NCBI GenBank assembly: GCA_963691655.1 | Contig: OY829329.1 | Span: 18,986,708-19,050,707, forward strand | DNA: 64,000 bases | Reading direction: 5' to 3' | Source: Toxonevra muliebris | Lineage: Eukaryota > Arthropoda > Insecta > Diptera > Pallopteridae | Part shown: positions 22,700 to 34,617 of the stretch, piece after piece | Layout of the letters: every line of letters begins with the position of its first letter | How positions within the stretch are numbered: position 1 is the first letter of the stretch | Made by a program: the position numbers and the translations under genes | The notes under the pieces: generated by a model | What the model was told of the DNA's origin: nothing | Databases searched by the model: none | The model's input: only the letters and a program-made list of their open reading frames with translations

Positions 22700-25600
22700 A
22701 TAAATTTATATGGGTATTATCCACGGTTTGTTCCTAAGCTTTGGTTTAAATATTCATTGGGGTGTGAACAATTTTTGTACTCCTTTTTGTAACTCCCAAC
22801 ATGAAGGCGTTTTTTTTTAAGAAGATAGGAGTAAATACAGTTTTACAAAATTTTCACTAACTTTCGTTCCGGAGCCTCTTTTGGGATATTTTTTGGATCA
22901 AAATAGGGGCCTAAAATAAGTCCCTTGCTAAAACAAACTCTGGTCTACAAAATTTCAACAAAATCAAAATCGCTCTTGTACATGGAAAATTTAAAATTTT
23001 CTCCCAAAAGTTAGTAAAAATTTTATAAAATAGATCAGCTAATGTTTTCCCCAACCTAGAGACAACAAATTTATTGTTATTTTGTAAGAATAATGTTAAA
23101 ATTTTATAATATTTAAATTAGTCAGTCAGTCAGTGTCACAAGAAACTCCATTTTGTTGTTAGCGGTTTAGCACATTATTCCACAATCAGACACAATAAAT
23201 TAAATTTTGACAGCCGATCAAATAGGAAATTTTTGTCTTTTTGCAAAACAAAATTCGCATTTATGATAATTTGCGGTATTCTTAAAATTTGCGGATTTTA
23301 AATAACAGGGGATTTTTTTTGTTTTACCTTAAGAAATTGCGTGGAATATTTAGAAAAAATTTTTTGGGAAAATTTGTTTTTAGATTTTGATTAACCATAA
23401 CTATTAGGGAATTCCCTAAAAAATAACCTGCACATTTTTTTTTTGCATTGCCATAATAACTCTCACAAAAATATTTAAATACTGTTAAATATAAAGTTTC
23501 CAGTTAATTTAAAATGCATTCAAGGAAAACTTTTGAGTTTATTGTGTAAACATATTAAAATCACCTCATCTCATTCTACTAATTGTACTAGTGGGAGAGT
23601 TAGGATGATATGGGTGAAAAGAGAAAGAGAGGATGTTATTTAGCACTTTACTTAGTAATTACTTGAATCATTAAAATTGTTGATGCATAATTGCATGCGT
23701 TTATTGTAAAATGTCACACAATTTACAAGTGTGGGTACTTGTGTAATTAGTTTCCGTTTACTTAGTACTCGACTAACTACGCAAACTTTAAATTTCAATG
23801 GATACATTTTTAAATTTTAAACATTCATTCAACAATCTCGACATACATATGTGTGTTTGTATCTATGCATAAAAATGCATCATGTTTAATCACATTTTGT
23901 AGACATTTAATATTTAAGTTGATGACATACTGTACACATATATTAGTGTAAACACTACTTCATTATAAATCTGGTTTTAAATATACTTACATACATACAA
24001 AAATACATTTAATTGTCGATTTCAATTAACTTTCAATTCATTGTAATACAAAATCACTCTTTTCAAAAAAGCAAATAAATTTTAATGATTTAAAAAAAGG
24101 ATTTATATACAAATCATTGTATAAATATTTACAATAAAAACCTACATACATATCTACATGATACATATATACACATATATTGTACTAAATATATATCCGC
24201 CAATTATAATAAAAGGGAATTGACCGACAATTACTTTAACTTATTGTATGTATATGTTTGATTTTTTCCTTATAAAAAATCAAAAAAATAAATAAATAAT
24301 AATAAGTAAATATAACGAGTATGTTTTAAATGCATTCTCTTTCAATGTTATACCCTCACAGCGCATTGACTCCCTTCACTTAAATATAAATACAACTACA
24401 TATATTAAATTTAATAGGTTTAATTTGTTTCTATGTGGTTAATTACTGGTTTTTAAACAACATTTTATTTTTTTTAATGGCTTTTAAATCTGCATCAAAA
24501 TCTTTTAATAACATTATAGGTACATATCTTGATATTTATTGGCATGCAAGTTCTCAATATTTACAATAGCTGTACATCCCAGCTAGCATTTTCGATCCTG
24601 AAAGATCCTTCCATAATTCAAAAAAAATCGGCGGCGCACAGTGATTTGATCCCACACAACGATGTGACAAAATTAGAAGGAGCGCTCTGATTTTGATGAA
24701 ATTTCGTGTATTAAATTTTGAGTCACTAAACTCAAATCAGTTTTAATCAGCCTGTTTAGGTTTCGCCACAAACTCTAAGCTTAAAGCTTCAATTTTCGTC
24801 ATATTTAGCAAGCTATAATGGGAGAATTGACCGTTTTAATCTTCAAGAGATTTAATTTAATTCGTTATGTTGATATTGGCCTTTTCAGAAACCTAAACAA
24901 TTTTTATCGCAAACCTTTAATGTTGGAATAGAAGTTATATTGATGAGTGCAACTTCTAAATTTTTACACTTTTAGTCATTTTTCAGCATGATTGCATACT
25001 TTTAGGGTTAGCAAAAAAAAGTTTTATTCCAGTTTTTGTTGAAAAAATCATGTTCAGACCTATTTTTAAATTGAATTATTTCCCTAAAAGCGGAAGAAAG
25101 CGGAGAATATTTTTGCATATTCCGATAAAGAAAAGTGACTTCTAAAATTGAGAAAAAATCCACGAACATATTTTCACAAATTTTCTAGATTTTTTTTTAC
25201 CAAAATTCGTCTATTTTCAGTTTTCGTATTTTGAAAAATACTTAACTTTAAAAACAATGCGGAATTTTTAGCTTTTCAAATCTGATTAAAAAATGATAAA
25301 TTACGAATACAAAATAGGAACTTTCGGCTGGATATTATTAAAAACTTATGTTTCAGATGCATTTTACTCAAAAAAACTTAAATTGAACGATCCAACATTT
25401 TTGTGAAAAATTTGTTGACTTTGTGCTGTTCTTGCACCCACACTAATTATTTTTTCGGCAAGGTTTTTGGGGTTTTCTTAATTGGAATATTATCATTAAA
25501 ATGACACCATTTTTTTTAGTTTTGACATTATGATTTTTTTGCATTTTGTCTATGGGATCCGCGGAAGTTCCATCCTTCAGGAAAAACTGTGTGATTCTGG

Positions 25601-25790
25601 CGATTCGTCTTGAAGAGTCTTCAATGAATCACCAAAGACGGTTATGGAAGAATCGCGTGGAAGAGTTTTTTGGCGAATCGTCAAATGCTCGCCAGGAGGG
25701 GTATTTTCTGCTGCCTTATTAAAACCTATGCCTAAAAGTATACTAAGAAAAACTCGCTTTTATTATTTTTATTTATTTTTGGATATACAC
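22700..25790. other. Gene-free region
   Basis: AT-rich intergenic sequence, with short runs such as (GTCA)n near 23120 and repeated ACATAC/ATATAC stretches at 23930-24180. The part 24580-25800 has the look of old repeat sequence but I could not delimit an element. No exons are recognised. Confidence 0.35.
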
Positions 25791-25796
25791 ATCAAT

Positions 25797-26612
25797 CAGC
25801 AACTCCGAGCGGAAAATATTTTCTCTCGGAATATTTTGTTCCTACGTACAAAATCCTTCTATCGCAAATTTCCATCGGAACATTTTTTCTTCGAAATAAG
25901 TGTTGCCATATTTAAGAACTTCAGTATTTTTCGAAGGTGGTTTTGACAGTTGCTTGTTTACAATTGAACTTGAAGGTGTAATAACTTTTAAGTGTTTAAT
26001 TTTGTATATATTTTTAATATTTTTCTCCATAGTTTCCAACTTCTCGACAATTTCTATTGTGGTGCTGGTAAGTTCTTTATGTACTTTATTGCTATTTACG
26101 AGGAGCTCTTGAGTGTTACTCTTTAATTGGCGTTATGCAGATTTAGCGGATTTTACTGGCTCGTTCATGCCTACGGAAGTCATGCTCACATCAATCACAT
26201 TTACTACTGAATTATTGGTTGGCAAATCTTCGCTAATAATGGGACATTGGCAAGGCAAATTTTTCACTCCAGCCGACCCTTCCACGGACTCTCTCAAAAC
26301 ACTTTGAATGCTCCTCAATAGCCGAAAAACTATGTTCCTCAAACGGACCTCCGCCAGTTCCGGTTTTGTTCTGCAGGTTCTCCGCCATCTTCTTCCTCAC
26401 ATATTTCTTTTTGTCAGTCCACACCTATATCGACACAAAAATTACGTTATGAAATATTTACGATATCAATAATTTTTACCATTCAAATATGGATTTCGTT
26501 GGAGCAGCAACGCTATTTAGTTTCAGCTGTAATTGCTTCCAAAATTTGTTTACTTCTTCTCGACTTCCTCTAGTGAATCCATTGGCAATGTCAGGATTGT
26601 TTTCTTATATCG
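25797..26612 (-). pseudogene. Zeste-like Myb/SANT ORF, copy B (nearly intact, one frameshift)
   Basis: Minus strand. Exon 1 (about 26612-26492) reads NNPDIANGFTRGSREEVNKF, then KSIFEW. An intron of about 64 bp (GTAAAAATT to GATATAG) follows. Exon 2 opens with VWTDKKKYVRKKMAENLQNK, then GTGGGPFEEHSFSAIEE. A frameshift near 26300 moves to the frame SVLRESVEGSAGVKNLPCQC. The C-terminus is a heptad-like coiled coil (EIVEKLETMEKNIKNIYKIK) ending at about 25842. Domain order (SANT at the N-terminus, coiled coil at the C-terminus) matches the dipteran zeste-like/DNA-transposon accessory protein type. Its role in a transposon would be TIR recognition and transposase import. A 25-bp imperfect palindrome (25807-25831) lies just past the coding end and also occurs in copy A. 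Confidence 0.65.
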
Positions 26613-27269
26613 ATAGCACTCACTAGGCGACACAAAAAATGTGATTGAGGTCAGAGTGTGCTTGTTAGATAGCGAAAGTGCTCCAGAGTACTGTGCTTAA
26701 CCCCGTTTTCGACCTCATCGTCAAATTTCGTGGTCCTAAAGTTTGCCCATTTCCGAACATGTCGGTATCATAAAACGAAGAATTTTTTGGTTATTTTTGC
26801 ATCTGAAAACGTTTATGTGTTCAGCAACTTTCAGTAAAATCTTTCGTATTTACATAATTTATTTAATACTTCTGCAAGTGTCCCTTTGATTAGATTTTCA
26901 TTCCAAAGGATAATTTTGCTGTTGCAAAAACTTCAAGTAATATTAGATTAAGATTTAGAGGTGACCTGACGGATTTATTCTTTTCATAGCACTCAGTCTT
27001 TTGGACCATTATTCTTTGCCCACATTGGTCTCTTTAAGAAATCTAAGATCAGGATCCCTAAGGCATCACTACCTAGAAAGCATCTCGTTCTTCTCGAAAA
27101 GCGGGGTAATAACAGAGAAAATTCTCCGTAGTGTCCCTTTCCTCAATGAGGGATCAGCAATGACACTCATACCCATATGTATTGCGCCAGCTGATTTTTG
27201 TTTTGAATTTTTGACAAAAGCGAAAAGAATAAAATAAAAAATTTCTTTTTGAGCTAAAAACTAACCATG

Positions 27270-27440
27270 AAATTGATAGTGACTCAGAATACTATGAACT
27301 GTGGAATGCCATTATATAAAAGAAATCAATCAGAATTCCTTAAAATATGTGATGAAAAAGATTACCGCGACCTTTACCGGATTAACAAAGAATCTGCGTG
27401 GCTGTTCTTTTTGTATTTTGTCCCATTGAACTTTTAAATT
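27270..27440 (+). pseudogene. Harbinger-like transposase N-terminal remnant
   Basis: Frames read SDSEYYELWNAII, then after a shift FLKICDEKDYRDLYRINKES, WLFF. The DYRDLYRINKES segment resembles the start of PIF/Harbinger transposases (FR-LYR-NKE). Short and disrupted. Confidence 0.35.
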
Positions 27441-27663
27441 TAAAAATTTTTCGAATAAATCAAATACGTATTGTTTAAGCAAATATTTACAGAAATGAGA
27501 TTTGTCAAACGCGTGTTGCCATATTCTTGAATGAAATTTTACGCAACTTAAGCATAGACTGTGAAGCGCAAACGTATGCTCAGTCTCAAATGTTGCTCAG
27601 CTAAGATTTTATTCAAGCGAACTTAAGCATGGTGTATGAAACTGGGCATAAATCTCGTAAGTT

Positions 27664-27790
27664 TTGCCTTACAATCGCTTACGATCTTCGAAAAATTTAC
27701 GGTGTTTTCTAGGGTCTTTAGTGCAGCCTGACTGTCACTGCAGATTCTTATCCATTTTCCTTGCCTGTTCTCGATACCGTTTCCATTTCT
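27664..27790 (-). pseudogene. LINE RNase H fragment
   Basis: The minus-strand frame reads IRICSDSQAALKTLENTVNF. SDSQAALK is the signature around one catalytic Asp of the RNase H domain in I/Jockey/R1-type LINEs. Only about 40 codons can be read. Confidence 0.6.
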
Positions 27791-27899
27791 CCTGTAGCGA
27801 AGAAGTACCTATTTTCCTCGTCCCGGTACCAACCAGAATCGGTTCCAATTGCTGTTTTGTAACACTCTATGCTAAAATCAAATACCATTTTTGAAATGA

Positions 27900-29480
27900 T
27901 AATTCTAAAAATTATTTAAAAATTCGCACCAGTTTAACATTTATAATGAAAAATATATGATAAAATATTTTCCATTCTAAGTCGAGTTAGGTTGCTTTTC
28001 ATTTTTATCACAGAAATATGTAGCTGCTAAAACAAACAAAAAATATTTATAGATTGACAATATTTTTGTTAAATACTGCGTATTTCAGTATATATGAATG
28101 AATACCTCAATGACCTGATTAAAAGCTTATCAGTAATACAAAATTCTAAATCCATAATATTCACGAAAAACCGATAACCCGCAATTCTTTCTTAACTATA
28201 CAAAATGAAGTAAAAAAGTTTATAAATAGTATATTAATTCAAATTGACTCAGTTTATGAAATTTTATTACATTTAGTGCAGTGACTTTTTACTATAATAA
28301 TATTGGTAATAAAAGATTTATGAGAATCTTAGTGTACTAATATTTATATAAAAACTTGTTAAAATAAAATATATAAAAATAAAATTCCTCCCATAAAAAA
28401 AAATAAAAAATAATACTAAATAATATTACATAAAAATATGAATTTATTAATTTAAATTATAGAAATTATAAATATAATAAATATTTTAATTGAATAAAAA
28501 CATTATCTAAATGAACTGATGAAGAGTTAGTGATTTATCCTTATACATATTCATTGATTAACTATATAAACTACAGCAATTTATAAAATAATATCTGGTT
28601 GAAAAAGACAATCAGTAAAGCGAAAAAGAGTGAAAATCTTCAAGTAAAATTATAATTCATTCATTTATTACAATTATTTACTCAACATATGTACGTAGTT
28701 TCTGAGTTAAGTTCAGCGAATTGAGTGATAATTTCTTCTTTTTCTTTTTGTTTACATTTTTCACTTTAATATCATGCGATATTTTTGTGTGCGTAAAAAA
28801 AAACTTGCTTGCTAGTTTTTTTTATTGAGGTTTTTACAATCATTAATGTTTAGCTACCAACTTGTTAAAATTTCTTAAATATTTTTAACATCTCGTGTGA
28901 AATAATACTTGAATTTGAGCAATCAATGTCAATGCATTTTTATTTTATTTGATTTAAGTCGTTTGCAATGAAAATTGAATTAGAAATAAGTTAATTAATT
29001 ATGCGAAATATGTGCAAATGAAAATTATGTATTTTTTTCTTGCAATTTAAACATGCTGAGTCAAGGTATATGCTTTTTATATCTCGATCTATGTCTTATT
29101 ATGCCAAATCCGATAAAGCTTTGCAATATTTTCACAATCACCTGCCACTGTTGGTTCATAATTGGCACTTGTATATAAATAAAAACTGCTTTATGCAGGT
29201 CTAGTTAAGGTTAAGGCCAACATGTGTTCCTAACACCCCGTTTTAAAATAGACCTTACTAATCAATCCTTTTAGATTCAAGTCGGATTGTATTTCCTACA
29301 GATAGCCAATGCTGGACAGGAGTAGACGTAATGAAATAAGAGCTCTTCTTATACATCTTTACAACTTCTAGCAAGGTAACCACTAAACCAGTAAACCAAT
29401 GCTTATTTGGCTTTTGCCGCGTCTGAATAGTAAATTATACGAATGAATTTCAGCAAAATTTACCATTTCGTTAAAATGCG
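27900..29480. other. Very AT-rich gene-free region
   Basis: Long AT-only stretches (28260-28500) and no recognisable feature. Confidence 0.35.
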
Positions 29481-29483
29481 TAC

Positions 29484-30500
29484 CAGGGCCGTAGCCAGAA
29501 AATTTTTTCGGGGGGGCGTTTTCATTCGAAGAAAATATTCATAAATAATTTTTATCAGACTGATTTTTAAATACAATAAATTAAATCAATGATACATTTG
29601 ATGGACCCTATAAAATTAAAATTTTGGGAAAAATTTTCCGATTTTTTTTAATCTTAACCTCAAAAAAATGGCCAAAAGTGACAAAAAAATTCCCAGAATA
29701 ATCAAATTAAATTTTTTCAAATAAATATTATTCAATGTGCATTCTAGTGCATTTTTTTTATCGTGAGGAACATAATTTCATTAACTCATTGACTTCCCAC
29801 TTCTGATGATGTACCCAACCTCAAAAAAATTACCAAAAATAGTAGAGGCTTATTTTTTTCAAATGATCATTATTGGGAATTTGAGCCATTACCAATGATA
29901 AGGAACCCGATGAGGTTGGCTTATATTCCCTAAATTCGTGAAGTCACAGTATTGAAAGAGATCTTTCTAGTCGTGGTGCTCTGAGCAATATTGCGTTAAA
30001 AATTAATTTTAAGATGGGTTTTGCTTATAAGATGGAATTTTTGCGAAAGAATTTTTCATGTTGAACACGAATCTGAGGTCACGTCACGTTTCAGGAAAAA
30101 AATGGGGTTCAAGCAAGTCTTATTTTACAAGGATCCGATAATTTTTTCTATTTTTATTAATTTTTAAACCTTTCAAACTGATTCAGGACGAAACCTTAAA
30201 TCAAAAGCAGTTACTGACCTAGAAAAACTATGAATGCAGGAGTGCTCAGTAGCACCTTCTCTTCTTGAAGCCGTAGTCAAACCTCATGTCGAAGAAAACA
30301 AATCGGATTTGATCGCTTAGTGTAACTAAGATTTCAAATTTATTTTTTATATTTGACTTTTTAGATAAAAAAAACTGATGGAAGTAAAAAATATCGTTAA
30401 ATAGATTTTATTTTGACTTTTATTCCATCCATTGGCAATTAATCTAAAAAATTAGAATAAAGTTCCCACATTTCGGGGGGGGAGGAGTGGTTCAGAACCC
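29484..30500. mobile_element. Possible hAT (Tip100-like) element, left end only
   Basis: CAGGGCCGTAGCCAGAAAAT followed by TTTTTTCGGGGGGG at 29484-29517 has the appearance of a Tip100-type hAT terminus. A similar G-run occurs at 30473-30484 but no complementary right end is found, so the extent is a guess. Confidence 0.3.
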
Positions 30501-30858
30501 TCAAACCTTGGGGATAAAGTAGATGAATATCTCATTTATTTTGATAGTTGGTCAAGAATAAAATAAAAATTTTGAAAGGACCAGAAAATTGAAATCCAAA
30601 AATTCGGTAATCTTTAGATTTGACACCCTATTTTTTGGCTACTACTTTCCTATATGAGTAAAGAATCACCGTGAACTTTTGAGCTTTGAATAGAGTTTTA
30701 ACCTTTCACCTTAGTTTTCTATTTAGAACAAGTCAAGTAGATCAAACGTTATTCAAATATATGTACATATTAAGTTTTGACCAAGAAAATTTTGATCTCA
30801 CTGTCTTTTTTTGAAACTAGAACTGATAGGCAACCTTGAATAGGTACTGGGCCGATTA

Positions 30859-31905
30859 CACAGTGCAACAACAAATTTAGTCCTGAAATTTTTCAACGGT
30901 TCTAGAGAGCACCGCTCACGAATCTGAAGTTAGATATTTTCATTACGTCTAGGATTCACACAAGCTAGTCCTGAAATCGGAAAATTTAGGTATTCAAGGA
31001 CTGAAGAAAAAAATACTTATCTACATAGATCCGAATTTTACGTGTTAAGCTAAGTTGTTCAGCACAATGAGATAACAAATTTTTGTAATGACAATCTTCC
31101 TCTATCTTGAACTCTCCCTCCAAAAATGGCGTTTTGTATCCCCTTTTCAAAAATACCCGATAGGAACAAAACCGTTCAGAAAAATATCATGTTGCTTTTG
31201 AAGAAAATGTTCCTTTTTAGAAATTAGGGTGGGTCTTTGAACATCAGAATCACCTCATAGTCACATATTCTCCAAAATAATGCAAAAAACTGAATTTTAA
31301 ACTTAGGGTCTTCAAGCACTGCAGAAAAATCTTTTAGTAAAATTTTTTGCACTATTTTTTAAAAAATAATGCATTAAATTATTACTAACCGGAATATTCA
31401 GATATGTTTATAAAAGATAATAAAATATGAGAATAAAAAAATTGGAGAAAATAAGTTATCCACTGGTTGTCTACAGCTTCATAGCTATGTTTTTTTAACC
31501 TTTAATAAAGGACAAACAAATCAATGTAGAAGCAAGAAATTTGGTGTCATGATTGAGGAAAACCTAAGTAAGCAAATAAAAAGATTCTCTCAAGCCCCAT
31601 TATAATTCGGGCGTCAAAGGGTTAATGGATACGAATTATTCAGCACAATAAAATGAAAAAATTTTGTAATGACACCCTTACTCTATCCTTAAGACCTCCC
31701 TTCAAAAAAAGGAGTTTAATACCCCCTTTCGTTTTTCTTCAGTTCTTAAAAACCCCAATTTCCCGACTTCAGGACCAATTTGTGTGAATCCTAAAAGCGA
31801 TGGAGAAAACTAACTATTAGATTCATGTTCAACGCCCTCGAATCACTCTAAAACCGTTGAAAAGTTCGAGGACCAAAGCAGAAGTTGAAATTTTGTTGCA
31901 CTGTG
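30859..31905. mobile_element. 1047-bp TIR element with CACAGTG ends and TTA target duplication
   Basis: The left end CACAGTGCAACAACAAATTT and right end complement CACAGTGCAACAAAATTTCA are flanked by TTA on each side (30856-30858 and 31906-31908). Further matching inverted blocks inside (TTTCAACGGTT, AGGATTCACACA) give long, gapped TIRs over about 120 bp. No ORF. A 3-bp TTA target suits PIF/Harbinger or CACTA-like transposition; the superfamily is not settled. Confidence 0.75.
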
Positions 31906-31960
31906 TTATAGTATAAATTTCCTATTAAATTCACAATATCCAGTCTCATTGATCTTTATA

Positions 31961-32606
31961 GGGCGTTTACATATAGAGAATATCTCATGATTATCTGATT
32001 GGAGATATTCAGCTCTATTCTAAATATTCTCGAAATGAAATCCCCGGGAAAATTTGATATAATAAATATTTGCAAGAGAAACATGACAAGCTCTGCTTAG
32101 ACATGCCCATTTTTTCTGTTGTCTCAGAAATCTTCGATTTTGTCTTCCCATACAGACAACAGAACGTCCTCCGCATCAGGAGACCACATTGCACACATTG
32201 CTTGGTGTCCTTTAATGTTTCACTGCAAATACATACTAAAACTAGTTTTTGTTTTTACTATAATGATATACTTACTTTTTGTCAGTTTCCATTCTTCTTT
32301 TGAGATTAATTTATTTAAATATTTCGTTATGCAACAATAATTAATATTTTCATATTATTATTTGTCAAAATTTTGACGTTTTCCTTTGCGCTTTTGTGAG
32401 CCATTCACAATAGATGTGAAAAACAGCAGGCTCGCAGAGTTGCTTATCTTATTTGAGTGACTATATTCTATAATATAATCATAAAGTAATTAAATAAATA
32501 TCTCACAATTGAGGTGATTAAATTTTATGTGATAAATCTCATGATTTTCAACATGATTAACGAGTTAATCACTTCGAATGAGATAGTCTCTGTAGCATAA
32601 ACGCAC
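31961..32606 (-). mobile_element. TIR element with Myb/SANT-like fragment
   Basis: The ends are imperfectly inverted: GGCGTTTACATATAGAGAAT on the left and the complement of TGCGTTTATGCTACAGAGAC on the right. On the minus strand from 32192 a frame reads MWSPDAEDVLLSVWEDKIED, stop, NRKNGHV, which looks like the first helices of a Myb/SANT (trihelix-like) DNA-binding domain as in PIF/Harbinger accessory ORFs. Confidence 0.5.
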
Positions 32607-32609
32607 TAC

Positions 32610-34370
32610 TATTAGTTTTAAAATTTGGCTTAATAACTTTTTATAGTTTTTTCTTTGGTGTTTGATATTAGTATTTCATTCACAGAAAATAATATTAATA
32701 GCACGCTTTTATGATAATACAAACAAAATCTCCAGAACTCTGTCTACAATTGTTACTTCTGGAAAAATATGATCCTATCAGATTTTAGAATATAATAGAT
32801 CTCTCAAGTACGTTACACCCTTTCTAAATCAATCCGATCTTAGAAATAATCACTTATATAATTGTGACCTTCTATCAGCAAATATAAAGATCTTTCATAA
32901 ATTCTTAATAATTCACCAGAAACAAAAGAAGAAAAAAAAAAGAAAGAATTTAACAACATTCTCAGGTGTTTTGTATTAGCAGTTCAGGAAATTCCAGGAT
33001 TTAATAATTTATATTTAAGATTACTACAAAGAATACTTAATACTTAATTCTAGAATTTACACTCATTATTTATGACGTAAAAATAAACTTTAATATACTT
33101 ACTAGCTAAATTAATATGTTCATAATTGTAGGTAATTATAGATAATTACGCAGTATAATGTACACATAAAAAAAACACGCTTATTTACGAGTATATTGTT
33201 CTACATAAATTTTTTATAAAATGAACTTGTCACATTTGATGTTAATAGGTTTTTATAATTATAATTTTACTTTCATCGTAATAAATTGTTTATTTATTGT
33301 GTACCTACTATAATGTAAAGCAGCATTAAAAATTGTTCATACAAAACTTAAGTATAAAGTAAAAATGTAAACAAATGAATTACTAAAACATGTTTTTTTT
33401 TTTTATTTAAAGCAGGAAATTTGTTATGATTTTTTAGTTAGTTTAGTTAGTTAGAGTTTATTACCCTTTTAACGCTTTTGAGAATTATAGAAAATCGATT
33501 TTTGAACTTCCTAAATATATTGTAATAAATGTAGATTTTATGTAAATGGCAGATTACAGATATTGTAAATATATTTTTGCTTACTCATATTAAGGTTCTT
33601 TTTCTAGATTTTTGTTTTTTATTTTCTTATTTTTTTTGTATTCCAAATTATACTAGAATAATATACTTAACTTTTTATAGCTGGTTTGGCATAGATAAAT
33701 AAATATAAACAAAAGAACATTATTTTTTTCATTTATCAAGTTATGATTCAAGAAATATTCGGTCATTTTGTAAACAAATAGTTTCATTCAATAAAAAGTA
33801 TGATTCTGAGCTGGTTTTTAACAATATAAAGCACATTGATTACCAAACCGTCACTATACAAAAATTTTAAGTTTTTACTTTAATTTAACGCTAACTCTAT
33901 TACTTTTATGAACTACATTGAATATACCCATAGCTCTAATTTTTATCTGTGTTGTTTTAAGGCTAAAAGTCGGTATGAAGTATGTTTTGTTAATTCCACC
34001 AATGAGAGCATTTCTCCCTTAACAATAAACCCAATATAGACTTAAAGATATTTTGATAATTAAGATACCTGAATTATTTTTGACAATTTCATCATCGTGC
34101 TTATTTCCTTTGATAATACAGGATAAATTGACGAAGTGGTGTTGGATCTAGCGTAGACATTTACAGCAATCGTTCAAGCGTTTAAAATAAACCATTTTCG
34201 GTTCTTAACTTTTATCGGACTGGTATTTCCGACCGTGTTAAATCATTAGATTTAATAATCCTAGCAGTCTGATCAATAGATAGATCTCTGTATGAAATCG
34301 TAGAAGATCCATTAATGAACACAGTTTCCAAGCAAGTAGACACCCGCACTAATTTCAATGATAATTTTTC
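32610..34370. other. AT-rich gene-free region
   Basis: No exons, repeats with readable ends, or RNA genes are recognised. Confidence 0.35.
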
Positions 34371-34617
34371 GGTCTATGATAGTTTTTAGAAGACTATGAA
34401 AATTAAATCTAGACGTTAATGTTCAAAGTAATGACTTAAGTTCATGTTAAATTCGTTATTTGAAGTTATACTATATAAACAGGCTTAATGAACAAATGTA
34501 GTCATCACAACAACAATGTGTAAAGAGACGAGCAAATCAGACGGCCGTTTCGGAATCCGCCACAATTCCTCATCAGTGATCTTAATGATAGTTCTTAATC
34601 TTTTAATATCCTATATA

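Noticed and set aside
30859..31905. Transib/RAG-type element because of CACAGTG ends
   Set aside because: The flanks show a 3-bp TTA duplication and not a 5-bp GC-rich one, and there is no RAG1-like frame.
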